64,000 nt of DNA from Monomorium pharaonis. Lineage: Eukaryota; Arthropoda; Insecta; Hymenoptera; Formicidae. How positions within the stretch are numbered: the first letter of the stretch is position 1; each line of letters starts with the position of its first letter. Positions 51,241 to 64,000 of the stretch are shown one piece after another. The notes under the pieces are model-generated. The model saw nothing but the letters and a program-made list of their open reading frames with translations. It did no database searches and was not told where the DNA came from. The translations under genes and the position numbers were made by a program. The stretch covers positions 7,621,276 to 7,685,275 of the forward strand of contig NC_050472.1 of NCBI RefSeq assembly GCF_013373865.1, given 5' to 3'.

Positions 51241-54200
51241 TAGTGTATATTAATTATAAAATGTGTTACTATAATACTAATAGGTTTAACATTGTTCAAT
51301 CTATTTAACATTATTTTATAATTGCATTAATTATAACATAAGTAAACAATAAAAAATAAGTATCAGTAAGTCGGAATAAAGTAACGGATAAACCACAATG
51401 CTTATCCTTAGGCACCTGATAATGAAATCCCGCTAATAAAATAAATTAATAATGTAATAAAAAATTATTTAATACATAATAATAATAAATAATTTATTAC
51501 AGTAATTTAAAATTTAATAGATATGCATATAATTAAAAAATAATTAAAAAATGCTAAAAAATAATTTTAAAAGAATTTTATTTTTTGTTTGAATATATTT
51601 ATAAATATGTTAATAAATGTATCTATAAAATGGATTGTAACAAACATATTTATATTAAATGTACTCATTTATTTACTAAGTATTTTACAGTATGTTTATT
51701 ATTCTATAAATTTTTATACCGAAATTATTACTTATTGGGTCTTTATTCAACATTATTTAATATCTTTATGAACACCAAGAAAGAAAAACCTTATAAAAAC
51801 AATTAGCCTGCATTTTATAAGAAGTTTTTTTTAAAAATTAAATTTTTGTATTGTTTTAATGTTTGTAAAGTATTTAAAATAAATGATAAATTAACTTGGT
51901 TTATTTTTATGCAATTTTTTTGCAGTTTGTTAGTTATAATTTTTAATAATTTAATACACTTTTAAGAATATTTAGCTATGCATTTCTAAATAATTATGAT
52001 GGAAGTTAGCATTTTTAACATTCTTAAAATTTAAGTACTTTATTAACCCTTTATTTTATTTTATCAATATTTTTCTCTTTTTTTGTAGATACTTTGTTTA
52101 AGAAATTATGGTTCGCGAATAAAGTCGAGTTACATGTAAGAGCAAAATTGCATGTCTTATTCATTATGTAATTTTAATCATTGCAAAAGTAAGAAGAGCA
52201 ATGATACATTTTGCTTCTTGAGAATAATATAAAATTGTGATGCCGTTACCAGTAATTATCTGCTGATTTTATAATATAACATGGAAATTTCGGTATCCTG
52301 ACGAGCATTACATTTTGTTACATTATTCTTTCATGTAAAAATTAGAATATATGTTTCGAAATTTATGAATAAAAATACTATAGTAAAAACGTTTTGAATA
52401 AATTAAGTAAAATAGATGTTTATAAATTTTTATATAAGTAATAGTAGTTTTGATATACAAAAGTTTAAAGGTGGTTAATATCACAAACCATGTTAAGATA
52501 ATATGTATGTTTGTGTCACTAGTGCAATAGTTTTTGTATCGCAAAAAGCACTTGCTTCTTTCTTCTCTTTCCTCCCTGGAATATTCGGATTGGTGATAAA
52601 GACGTTTGCAAAGGAAAGAAAGAAGAGGTATTTAATCCTTTGAAAAAATGTTACATACCCTCTTGTCAATAAGCTATAGTTGATATGTGGACAATTTTTC
52701 TACGCACAATATATCCATGTGCAATTTTTAATTCAAGGATAATTCTTGTGTACAGTTTTTCAACGTACAATTTTTTGGGTACAATATATTTGTGCAGAAT
52801 ATTTTGATCGTGTAAAATTATTTTGTGTAGAATATGATCAGTCCCAAATAATTATGTCCAACTGAATCAAGATTTAAAAAATCAACAAAACATTTTCTTA
52901 AAAGAATAAAAACACTCAGATTTTACAATTATTTTGTGTGGAATATAATCAGTGCCAATTATTTCTACAAGAGTCAATAGTTCGATTATAGAGGTTTATT
53001 ACAAATAATTACTCTTAAAGATCACATGTCTCATATAAAAATGTAATACAATATTAAACTGGCTGATAATTATTATTTATTTTCAGTAGATATTAAAAAT
53101 ACTAAAAATAGTATTTTTAATACAAAATAAGTATCACTTACTAGCCAGTTTAATAGCCCAGTGTTAGAGTTTTATAAGGAATAAACACGCACGCACGCAC
53201 ACACACATTAAATTTATAAACAAATACAAGAAAGTACTTTATCATTATTTTTGCAGATAGCCTTAATTGGTCTTTTGTACAGTCTTGGTTCTAATATCAT
53301 TAACACGTATAATATACTACACAATATATGCCACTTATTATAATTAGCACCATTTTAAATAATAAATTTATTTTAATTAACTTAAAACAACAAATTTCTT
53401 AATATGACATTTGATCTAATAATATGTTTGTTTTATTATATATGTAAAACATTATAATTTACATTTAAATATATTATTATTTAATATTTACATATTAATT
53501 ATTGATATTATGTATTATATAATAATCTTGTATATAATAATTTTTGCACATTATATAAAACTTGTGTCAAAATAATACTTAATAGAAATTTAATATTAAG
53601 GGGGGAAACTCGTTTAGGAGGTCACAAAATAACATAACTGTAATGATTTTTTTGCAGCCACAATAAAAGTTATCTTTTACAAAACATACTTTGGATATGT
53701 TTTATTTACATCTTAAAGTATACAAAAAATTTTTTTGTAAAAAGATATAAACATTTTATTGCAAAAATGACGCGATGTTTCTGGCGCCTCGCCACCGAAA
53801 TAGACTCACTGTGTACCGGATAGCGCTCGTTCTCTTCATTTAAAACAAAAAAATCGAAGTACTTCTTAAATCTTAAGCCAATACTTCTAGGTGAAGAAAA
53901 AAATGTAAAAAAAAAAAATTGAAAAATTTTAGGTAATTTAAAAAAAGTTGCAATTTTTACAAAAAAATTTAACATTTTATTACAAAAAAGTTATAATAAA
54001 ATTAGTTAAAAAAATTTTTTTAATTTACTTAAAAAAGATTCTAATTAGCTTTTAAATAATCAAGGTTTATTCAAATCGGTTTATTATATTTATTTTACTT
54101 GGTACACAAATTACAAAAACCTTGTTTTGAGATCGCGTCATTCTTGCAACAAAATGTTTATATTTTTTTAAAAATTATTTTGTATATACTTTAGAACGTA

Positions 54201-54973
54201 AAAATGTAAAACATACCTAAAGTTTTGTAAAAAATAACTTTTATTGCAGCTGCAAGAAAGATCAATAAAATTATGCTATCTTTCCGCTCTGCTAAACAAG
54301 TTTTTTCGTTTGGGAATTTTATCCAATTTTTATCTTGCATACTAATGGAGATCATTATGAATCACTACTAAGTCTGTTGCAATATGTACGCAAGATTTTG
54401 ATTTTATTACTTTTGTGGTACAGTTGGATGTTGGAACACAGTTTGTTTTTAATAAACATATAAATGTAATATAATATACATATTAATTCCAATATATATA
54501 CTATTGTGTAAACAAAATTTTTTTTTAAATATAACTTTATTTTTATTTTTTATTAATTGTTTATAAACTTTGTTTTTAATTTAAATGTAAATTTTATTTT
54601 AAATAGTCTGGAAGTATGAGAACTTAGAAGTAGATTATTTGATTACAGAGAAGCTAATTTAATAAGATACAGTAAAGTTCAAATATAAAATGTATGTATG
54701 TATGACATACATTGTATGTACTGAAGAAACATATTAATTCTAAACTTTTTTATGTTTTTTTTTTCTTTTCAAGCCATTAAGAATTATAAATTAAAATTCT
54801 TTTCTTGATCTGCTCTCCCTCTACAACTTGTTGATCAAAAGATCATGCGCAGAATAAAAAAACACATTAAAAGACAATATATAAAAGGATACTTTGATTC
54901 TATATGTGTCATTAAGATCAGAGTGCGACTGAGAAAACATTTTAAAAATAATTTTGTTAGTCTAAAACTTCAG

Positions 54974-54981
54974 TATAAAAG
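54974..54981 (+). promoter_or_regulatory. TATA box of gene E
   Basis: TATAAAAG, a near-consensus box, lies 118 bases before the gene E start codon and predicts a leader of roughly 85 bases. Confidence 0.6.
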
Positions 54982-55091
54982 GTCGATTGTTTTGTATTAC
55001 GCTTGATTTATCTTCGCCGTACATTAGTTAAAATTATTTTGTTGTTTGGTGTAGTTTTGTGCTACTTTGCAGAAAAATCTTTCTATGAGAA

Positions 55092-58000
55092 ATGTTTGCA
55101 ATATTCTTTACTTTTATGTTTGTAACAGCGTATGCGGCAAATGAAATACGTAAGTAAATAATAATAAGTATTGTTACACGTTTATATTTTAATTTTAATT
55201 TATTTAATAAAGAGTGAAAGAAATACGTTTGTTTTAAAATTTATTTTATATTGTGTAAACAGGTCTTAACGTAATAATTAAGTAGTTTAACAATGTGGCA
55301 AATCTTAACAATAAAAATTAATAAATAACTAATAACTCATTTTGTTGAAGATAAGTTTAACGTTAATTGCAGTAGATACGAATATAAGAATATAAGTTAG
55401 ATTATTTATTTTTTTTTTTACATAAATCTAAATATTATATATTTTACTTTGTCTGTGAAATTCTCAAGTTTGAAATAAAGTTTCACAATCTTATACTTTT
55501 TATAAATCTCGACAGAAATATATACACCGAAAAAATGTATACACCTATTGTATTTTCGAGGATTACACACTTTGCAAATTATTTAACACATATCTTTAAC
55601 TTATTATTTATTAATTAAAAAATATTTGTTTTTATAGAAATGTTTTTTAAAACTTGGAATTTATATTTTTAAACAAATGTTTGTAGACAATGACGTAGAC
55701 TACATTTTATTTTGTGTTTGCAGCAATTGTATCATATTATTAGAATTTAATATAGTCAGTGCAGTTTATAGCGTTTTCTACTGAGAAAACTAGTGCAACA
55801 CTGGTACCCACTGAGTGCAATTTTATTGTTCCACTGTAAAAATCAAGTTCACATATTTTCAGTGTTTAATATTCTACTGACAAAATTGATGCAAAAAAAT
55901 TGCACCGAATGCAACTTTTGCTCCACCGTCTTTCGAGACGGTGGAAGGTGCCAGTGTAAATTAAATAGATGTTATGTTCGTGCTTTAAGGTATTACATTA
56001 AAGTATATGTTATTACATTATTTTAGTAAACTGTATAACAATGAAATTGTTTAATTTTTAAAGCTGTCTAATGATGTGTTCCACTAAACCACACTAAACC
56101 TGCACTATTATTGCGCTAGTGGAGTTTTCATCGAAATCTACCGCAGCGTTGGTGCTGCACCAGTTTTCCCAGTAGAAAACGCTATTAGTGTTTGATCTAT
56201 AAATAATGAAACGGAAATAAAAAGATGTCTCAGAAAACATATATGTTTTAAAGATTAGTATTTATTGTTTTTTACTATATAATTTTTAATCTTCGGAAAA
56301 TCGGAAAACTGTGTTTAAATAAAATTTAATATTTTAAAACTGCATTTTTTTACGTATTTGTAGAAAATAAATCTTAGAGGAAGTTTTACAAAATCTTATT
56401 TTACTTATGTTTTATAACAATTAAGAATATTTGCTAATAATTTGCCTTTTAATCTATTGCGGTTACTAGGAGTCCAATAATTCCCACGCTAAGTTTATAT
56501 TTACGTATCTTTAAACATAAAAAAATTAATTTATTTACTTAATTTTGCTTCTTATAAATCACCTTTTTAAATTTACATTTTTGGTCATAATATATTATTT
56601 TAAACTTAAGAGAAAACATTTTTTTCAAAATCTATTATTTAACTAATTTTTATTTGAAAGTATACTGTCTTGTGTAAAATAAAAAAAATGACGACTTTTC
56701 TATGTGGGGGTTTAATGAATCCTGTGTGACTATTATAAAATTATTTGAAGGTGTGATTACAACGGGTTAAAAGACTTTCCTTCGAAATTAAGAAAATCTT
56801 TTTGACGTTTATTTTAGAAGAGAATGCTACAAAAAATAAAAAGTAAATTTTTTAAATAAAAGTTACAATTTTATCGTATAACAAGAGATAAAAAAATTAA
56901 ATCTTATTTTAATTTAGGATTATGTATTGCTATTCTACATAGTATATAGAAATAATGTCGAAATAGTATCAGTTAAACTTAAGCAAATAAAAATCAATAT
57001 TACCTGAATTATGGACATTAATAGAGAGAAGTATCTGTAAACATGTGAATATATGTATAATTACGTCTGCAAAAATGTAATTTTTTGCCAAGATTTAACT
57101 ATATTTAATTATAATTTTGATATTAGAGGAAAGCATTTGGTTATGGATTGGTAGGGTTATGGAATTCATAATATCATGTATACTTTGTGTTGAATTCTGG
57201 GAACCATTTAAATTACTTTTTTACATACTGTGTAGATGTCATAATCTAATGTTATAACATAAAGCTGCATTTCAGTATTGCAAGTAGCCAAAAGTTTTAT
57301 AGGTTTTATTTGTTTTTTACTTTATTTTGAGAAATATTTTAGATATTAGTTTTTTAACTTTATAACTTTTTAACTTGAAGAGCTTAAACATAGCTTTCAA
57401 ATAATGTACAAAGTATTGACACATTTGTGATATTGATATACGAAATCCGACAAAGAGCGTAATTTTCTTATTTTTAAGATAATAATTCTTTTTTTAGGGT
57501 AATAACCCAAACATTTTAAAGTCGTTATTTGACTGCAATTACAAATCTAAAGTTGCAAACTCTTGTGATAAAGTACAAGCGTGGACGTTGTTTCATTCTG
57601 TAAGCAAGGAGGGAGTGTAGGGGGACCTCGCTACGCGTGGAAAGTCTCAAATCCATGTGATTGTACTCCAATACTGAATAATTATGTATTGTATTTATAA
57701 AATTTTTTTTGTTAATAACTTTTTAATGAATCAGGAGCGACGACTAAAATCCTTTAAAAGTCACTCAGAAGGGTAACCTTGATACCATATGTCAAGGTCA
57801 AGGTCATCGGAGCTGCCTCCCCTAAACTGAATAATTACCATTTTTAGAAATAGAAATAATTTTGAGAATATTTGTTGATAACATTCTACATTTCCCTCAC
57901 AAATTCCATAATCTTTTTTACTCTTCAATAAATGTTAATTATATTTTTTTAAGTAAATCCAAAAAACTTCTTTTTATAACATAATTAAAAAAAACTATAA

Positions 58001-61000
58001 ATACACTAACACAAAAAAACGAGACAAAAATTTTGACCAATTTTCAGGCAATCTTCAAAATGATGCAACTTTGTGAAAAATTATCCAAATTACATGTACT
58101 TTTTTTTAAATTAAAGGGCAAAAACACTACTTTGAGAATCCCTAGGCATAAGTTTAATTTGTTAAGTGCAAACCTTTTGTATCGCATGAAAACCAAACAT
58201 GTTTTTTTAAGTAAAAAAAAGTAAAAGTTTGTTATCATTTTTCACAAGTTACTCGTTAAAATCTGGCTAATATTAATCCAGATTTTTAAAGTTTATTCTT
58301 TTCCAACCAATTAAAAAAAATACATTTCGATACAATGTTTTTTGATGATTGCACACCAGTTTGAAATTTGTACTGCATTTTAGAGTATTTTAGCGAATAA
58401 TAAATACGATATTTTTTGAATGTCATAAATTTTGAGTATTAATATGATATGGCACATTGATTTTATTCGTGTTCAACTCAATCATACCTGAACATTTATT
58501 TCTGTGTACTGAACATTTATTTCAAAGTCTTTTTGTACGTAAACATTACTTGTAAACATTACGGTATGTATGTGAGTAGGTGCGTACTCGTAACGTTTAC
58601 ATGTAATGTTTATGTATGGAAGCTTTAAAACAAATGTTTAACACAGATGATTCTCGTAGAGTATTGAGCTTGTATACAAAATTTTCAAAATGCTGCGTAG
58701 ACATTTAAACGCATTTGGAACAACATAAAACGACATTTAAGAAGTCGCAAGAAACAGCCGCAAGCGCGCGCGTGACGAACCGCGAGGTCCTTACTTTGTT
58801 GTAAAACACATACACACACGCACACGCGCGCGCGCGCAATGTGCACAATCCGACCGGCATCTTCCACGTAGTGCACATTAGATAACGCTAATGCTGGCGG
58901 TAAACATCATTTAATAAGAAATGTAAGATTGACTTTGTAACTTGGTCGAAAGAGTGTAAAAAAATTGTTGAAAAAACGTTGTAAGCAATTTCAGCAATTT
59001 GAAGAATGATAAACACGTGAAATACAAATGTTTTATTCCATGAACGTTAGTGTTTATTATTGGAGAGTAATTGTACTATAAAACTTTGTTTTAGCGATGT
59101 GATTGGATCTTTCTTCACAACAGTCCCTTGAACTAAATGAAAACCGTAAAATATGCAATTTTTTACACAAATTTTAAACGCAATTTGTTGTTAGAAAAAG
59201 TAAATCCGTGAAAAAATTAATAACAGCATTCAAAAGTGCAAACTTTCAGCTTTCCAACGCTTTTTTGCTGAGCGTTGTACGTTGATTTGTTCACGAGTAA
59301 CAAGCGATGAAAGTCAAAATTACCTTTCTTTTTTAAATCTCAATAACTCGGTCAAAAAAAATTGCACTGCAATGAACAACCACTCAAAATAAAGGGAAAA
59401 GATCCCGCTCTGCAAGTAATAAAAATACTCTATGGTTTTTTTCACGCGAGATGTAGCGCAGCAAATTTGCATTAAAAATTTTCATTTTAACGGGTCAAGC
59501 TTTATTATTGTGCCACGTTGGTAAAAAAAAAGATAACTAAAATCGCCAAAAAGCAATTTGAAAAAAGAAGTTTCAAGCTTTAAAACGCTTTTTGGATTTT
59601 GTTTCTGCGACGATTTTTCGCTGAGTTGCAGCAGTTTAAAGATAGTCTAAATTTTTGGTATACAAAAAGTATCTTATTTTTTTTTAGTAGTATATTGTGT
59701 TTTTAGTAGTGTCCCTGGCCATAATAGTTTTACAAAACAAAGAGCTTTCTTTCTTTAATTATAAACAAGATGTTTTAATAAAAACTTAAAATAAATGCAG
59801 TGTTGAAAAGTATAAATAAAAAAAAGACTTACAATAATATAAATTGTGGATATTCATAATTGTTACACAGCAATTACACAAAGCAAAAACTTACTTCTGA
59901 TATTTTAGATTCAAAAAAACACAATTTGAATAAATTGTAATCACAAGCCGTAAAAAGAAGATATTGAGCAATTAACTAGCATAAATACATTATGTATTTA
60001 TGCCAGGGTTGGGAACTAACGAGTTACTTGTAACAAAGTTACAGTTACTTTTTTTGATAACTAATGACTTAACTTTGTTACTTTTCTTCATTTGTAAGTG
60101 TAACTTAACGTATAGTTACATTTTTTTTGGTAACTTATAACTATTTTGATAGTTACTTTAATAGTTACTTTTTTTAAAACATGCGTTAAAATTTTTAATC
60201 AACAACCGGAAAAAGTCGAGTCTACACAAGATTGTATCAATTCTTAAAATCAAATAATTTTAGTATTAATATGCTAAATGATTACACTGCAATTAAGAAA
60301 CTTTTTATTAAATATAACACATTCCGAGTTCTGCATCTGTGGAATATACGTTTAGCATCGGTGGTTCTACAATGACGTCACAAAAAGGTTTTTTTACGAT
60401 AATATATTTAAATATCATATTCTATAAAAATTTTTATAAAAATTTTGTAACAAAAAAAAAATTAATCAATGTATAACAGCCAATGTATCGTTATATTTCA
60501 TTTAATTCTGATAACAGTAATATACGATTTAGAGTTTTACCTTTACAAAGTTCTTATTTAGTGTACATAAAATAACTTGTTAAAGCACATAATATACAAC
60601 AGTTAGTAAAGCATAAAATATAAGATTCTTATATTTAAAATAATGTACACTTATTTAAGGAAAAAGTAACTGAAAAATAACAACTTGTTATTTTTTTAGT
60701 AACTGTAACTGTAACGATTTTGACTGTTATTTTTTAAATTAGATAACTTGTAACGGTAATTAGTTACTTTTTCAATGAAAAAACTGTAACTGTGACTAAT
60801 TACTTTTACAAAGTAACTTTTTCAACCCTGATTTATGCACAATGAATTTCACAGATAACGCTAATATATCACTGTAGTCTTTGATTTCCTGAACAATATG
60901 TTAGCATTAACTGTGAAATTCATTGTGTAATTATTTAAAAATGGAGAGAGAGCCAAATTGGGTACAAGGCTATATTGGGTACAGGTACTTTATTTATCTC

Positions 61001-62331
61001 AGCTAGATTTTACACACAAATAATTTTTGTTAAAGTTGCAAGATTATTTCTTTTAGTGTCCTTTTATCTTTTATTAATATATAATAAATATTAACTGTTA
61101 CATTTTACATAAAATACTTAAAATAACATTTAAATAATATAAAATTGTAATTTTACAGCAATAAAAAATTTTTTTGTTTAAAAATTTGTGCTTAAGTAAT
61201 AACTATTATATGTGTAAAATCACTACTTTAATTAATTTAGTAGTACTTTTTTATTACTTAACAAAAAATTAACACAAAAATTAGAAGAAAATTATACAGG
61301 AGCCACGTAACTTTGTTTAGTAATCACATTAAAACATAATTATTAACAAATACTTCAAATAATTTAAATAGTTATATACGTTACATTATTATTTAATTTC
61401 ATTATTTGAAATATTTGAATTGATATTGGTAGTATGCAAAAATAAGTAAAATAAGTTTGCTTTCCCTTTTTTTACTGTTATTTACCGTATTAAATATTTA
61501 ATCTAAATTACAAGCTAAAATTAAATAATTTGAACTTTTTCTAGCTTCTTACATCCACCCGTGTAGTCGAAAAGATCCCAACTACAGTCAATGCTTTGCA
61601 GACAACATTAATAGTGTGAAGAGTTATATTTGCACAGGAATACCGGAATTTAATCTTCCTCCGCAAGAACCACTAATTATTGACAAAATTGATATTTTTG
61701 ACACGGATAATCTGAAATTGTTTATCAAAAACTTAAAAATAAGAGGAATTTGTAATTTCGATGTAACTTTTCATAATGTATCTTCTGACAAACTTCATTT
61801 CGAGTTTAGTTTCACAATCAAAAATCTTTCCATGGACTCCGTCTATAATGCTGACATACGTTTACTGGTGTCATTTGCTAATGAAGGACTAATTCACATT
61901 ACTTCAGGTATCATAAAATAGTCAATCTTATTTTAAATTAAAACACAAGTTTATTAAAAATATTTACTTTAACATAAAAATTTATAATTAGTTTCTTTCA
62001 TAAAAATTGCTAATTTATGTTTTTCTTCGTAGATAACATAGACGGAAAGTTAAGTATAGATACGAAAGAAGTAATCAAGAACGGTAAAAAACAAATATAT
62101 CCATCAAAAATAAATTTTATTCTCAATATAAAAAAATTCAATTATACGTTTGATGAAAGCGAGAAAGATTTAGTTACACTACATAGAGTTTTTGTCAAAA
62201 CCATAAACGAAAATACAGAGGAAATAATTAATATAGTTACGCCGAAATTAGAAGAGAGGCTCTCTAAATTAATGATTTCTGTTATAAACACTATTATCTA
62301 CAACAGATTTGAACAATTGTTTCCCGATTAA
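55092..62331 (+). CDS. Divergent takeout/JHBP-like secreted protein (gene E)
   Basis: A 239-residue member of the takeout/JHBP family with exons 55092-55149, 61545-61907 and 62033-62331, both introns phase 1 and GT-AG. Exon 1 is the signal peptide (MFAIFFTFMFVTAYAANEI). Exon 2 starts with the family cysteine pair (CSRKDPNYSQC) and shows TGIPEFNLPPQEPLIIDKI and a KNLKIRGI strand. Exon 3 has KINFILNIKKFNYTF and ends in NTIIYNRFEQLFPD, which aligns with the amphipathic helix and LFP end of the family. Relative to C and D it lacks the DNLFNGD motif and the GNF motif before the second intron, has more cysteines, and is rich in Lys, Ile and Asn. It has lost, or never had, the last phase-1 intron. 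Intron 1 (6.4 kb) is filled with transposon sequence. The open frames and splice sites argue against a pseudogene. Confidence 0.87.
55769..56184. mobile_element. PIF/Harbinger-like MITE (TTA duplication)
   Basis: Terminal inverted repeats of about 29 bases begin TAGCGTTTTCTACTG at both ends with only a few mismatches, flanked by TTA on each side. The interior has repeated ACTG/TGCA words and a small hairpin at about 55918-55945 (CCACCGTCTTTCGAGACGGTGG). It is non-coding. Confidence 0.75.
56185..58989. other. Part of gene E intron 1, mostly unclassified
   Basis: AT-rich sequence without a recognisable gene. About 57560-57840 is GC-richer: it carries a segment related to the flanks of the (GT)n tract at 38.8-39.05 kb (CAAGCGTGGACGTTG, CCATGTG), a TCAAGGTCAAGGTCA motif at 57792-57806, and CA/CG repeats near 58808-58840. 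ORFs of 63-64 codons are unsupported. Confidence 0.4.
58990..59700. repeat. Partial copy of the 20486-21684 element joined to the 51-kb repeat
   Basis: 58990-59335 resembles the reverse complement of the central and left part of the 1.2-kb inverted-repeat element (AACGTTAGTGTTTATTA, TAAAACTTTGTTTTA, GCAAACTTTCAGCTTTCCAA, TTCACGAGTAACAAGCGATG). 59340-59700 matches 50990-51240. The composite implies either one larger family or nested insertions. Confidence 0.55.
60004..60830. mobile_element. hAT-like MITE with perfect 8-bp target duplication
   Basis: The ends are CAGGGTTGGGAACTAACGAG and, inverted, CAGGGTTGAAAAAGTTAC. The octamer ATTTATGC flanks both sides exactly (59996-60003 and 60831-60838), the hallmark of hAT insertion. 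The 827-bp body is built of GTAACT/AGTTAC words near the ends with an unrelated AT-rich core and no transposase. The exact duplication suggests a fairly young insertion. Confidence 0.88.
60839..60935. repeat. Palindrome beside the hAT-like MITE
   Basis: ACAATGAATTTCACAG on the left is inverted as CTGTGAAATTCATTGT on the right, with GCTAATAT/ATGTTAGC inside. The hAT-like element may have landed at the edge of this older small element. Confidence 0.6.
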
Positions 62332-64000
62332 GCATAAAATGTCTCAGATATTCATATTTCGTTCTTAGATTTGGAACGTTTTATTTTTAGATACTGTATA
62401 GATCATTTTATTTACTACAGAGTATCTAAAAATATATATAAATATATATAAATATATATAACCTAAGACAATCTTGTATTTAAGCTCCGACTACGAATAC
62501 AAGATATTGAAATTCTTCATCATTAAGTTGTTTTACGTATCCCGCAATGTAATCCGATTTAATTAAAGAAAAATTAAAATATGTTACGTGTAATATATTT
62601 TTATTATATTATTCTATATCTTATAATGCATTCCGATTCAACTAAAAAAAATTAAAATATATTAGCTATAATATATTTTAATTATATTAATTAATAACAA
62701 TATTATAAAAATAAGCAAAATGTTTTAATTAAGTTAGATAATAAAAGAAAATATTGTTTAATCATTATAGATTACTAGCGCAACAACACAAATTATTATT
62801 TAATTATTATAAATTACTCTCGTAATAGATTAGTGTAAAATAATATAAAATAGAAATGTTATTTTTATCTTTGTATTACTTTGAACGTTATACTTATTAC
62901 AATAAAAATTAAAAATTATGTTATCTGACATGTAATAGTTGCAAAACACATATTTAAGAATTGATATATTTAATTCTTGTCAACATATATTAGTAAAATT
63001 ATAATATCATATTTTGTAATCATAATTTTATACTTGAAATTAACAATGTCTCTTACTTAACAATATTTAAAAAATTAGGATCTATAAAATAAAGATCGAT
63101 GTTCAATGTAAAGATGAAAGAATTCATATTACTCTTGGCGCCTAATAATATGGTAAGTGTTAGTATTATTAAAAAATTGTTGTTAATACGTATATAGTTA
63201 TATTTTTCCGGATTAAGGACACAGTTAAAAATACTGTGTTTAGAGGTGTGGCACGCAATTCATGTAGGCCGAAAGTTCTGAAAATTTATGAAAAAATTAT
63301 TACATTGAGGAAAAATTGAGTATTTTCAATTCTGAACATTTCAATTAAATTAACAACTAAATATTTTGTTTTATGTTACAAAATCTTTAATTACTTTTAT
63401 TAAATTTATTTTTCTTATGTGTATTCTAAACTAAATAATTTTGTTCTCAGACTTTACATCCATAATTTAAACATTTTTTTACTGATTTAACTCAAATAAA
63501 CAACATAATAGTAAAATATTTTTTTACATAAATTAAAATACAAAAAGACAGTATTAATTTTTACACCTTAAAAACCTTTTTATATTAAAAAAATATTATA
63601 GTAATTATAATAATTATAATAAAGCTTTGTTTTATCTCTTTAAAATTACTTGATCTTTTTTACAAATAATTTGATATATTTTATGATGCTGCGAATGTAG
63701 CTTATTGTCATTCTTTAGCGATGCCAAATTTTTGATTAAATGATATATTCTGAAAGAAAAAGGTATTCAGAATCAAATATTTAAAGTGACATTTTCTTTG
63801 ATTTTTATTAGGTATGAAAAAACCTTGTCATAACAAAATAAACATGTTTGTAAAATGGATTTTGTAAACAGATAGTACAGCGTGCGTAAAAATAAATAAT
63901 TATTTGTTAGAAACAAAATTTTTATTTTGTTATATTTAAATAAACAATTTGTTATAGAAAAAACACAAGAAATTAAGTTTTTAATATTCCCATTTTTGTC
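62332..64000. other. AT-rich sequence downstream of gene E
   Basis: No gene, clear transposon end or strong poly(A) context seen. AATAAA hexamers at about 62900 and 63088 are candidates for the gene E 3' end but occur in sequence where they are expected by chance. Confidence 0.5.

Noticed and set aside
51585..51806. Overlapping 60- and 73-codon ORFs rich in Tyr, Ile and Lys
   Set aside because: Composition is that of random AT-rich DNA, with no signal, domain or splice context.
52680..52960. Loosely periodic TGTACAATTTTT/TGTGCA words
   Set aside because: Spacing is irregular and copies too diverged to define a unit; possibly a decayed repeat but not supportable.

Overview
The window looks like nuclear DNA from an insect, and an ant or another hymenopteran is plausible. 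It is very AT-rich, its genes have small exons with GT-AG introns, and it is full of short DNA-transposon derivatives and microsatellites. The species call is an inference; no rRNA, tRNA or mitochondrial sequence was found to fix it.

The coding content is a cluster of five paralogues of the takeout / juvenile-hormone-binding-protein family (JHBP, DUF233), which are secreted carriers of small hydrophobic ligands. I assembled all five from conserved exons with matching splice phases. Gene A (minus, 2837-4662) gives 253 residues. Gene B (plus, 6195-12773) gives 593 residues because a roughly 330-365 residue hydrophilic insertion splits the JHBP fold. Gene C (plus, 19393-26437) gives 246 residues. 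Gene D (minus, 31626-35333) gives 246 residues. Gene E (plus, 55092-62331) gives 239 residues and is the most divergent. Genes A, C, D and E begin with a signal-peptide exon that ends at a phase-1 intron before the first cysteine region. Genes B, C and D share two further phase-1 introns. This supports a common ancestor followed by duplication, inversion and intron loss. A TATA box lies upstream of B, C and E. A 41-codon ORF for a single-pass membrane peptide sits in the leader region of gene B.

Layout: 1-2836 intergenic with a small MITE; 2837-4662 gene A; 4684-5804 upstream region shared by A and B; 5805-12773 gene B with its leader and TE-filled introns; 12774-19260 repeats including a mariner fragment nested in another repeat; 19271-26646 gene C, whose first intron carries a 1.2-kb inverted-repeat element; 26647-31536 intergenic with a Penelope-like retroelement relic; 31537-35333 gene D; 35334-54973 about 20 kb without a recognised gene, holding MITEs, a 1.35-kb foldback-like element, a 101-bp tandem array and a GC-rich island; 54974-62331 gene E, whose 6.4-kb first intron holds Harbinger-like and hAT-like MITEs; 62332-64000 AT-rich sequence with nothing recognised.

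The encoded proteins probably act outside the cell (haemolymph, antenna, fat body or gut) as lipid or hormone carriers. No ligand can be assigned from sequence alone.
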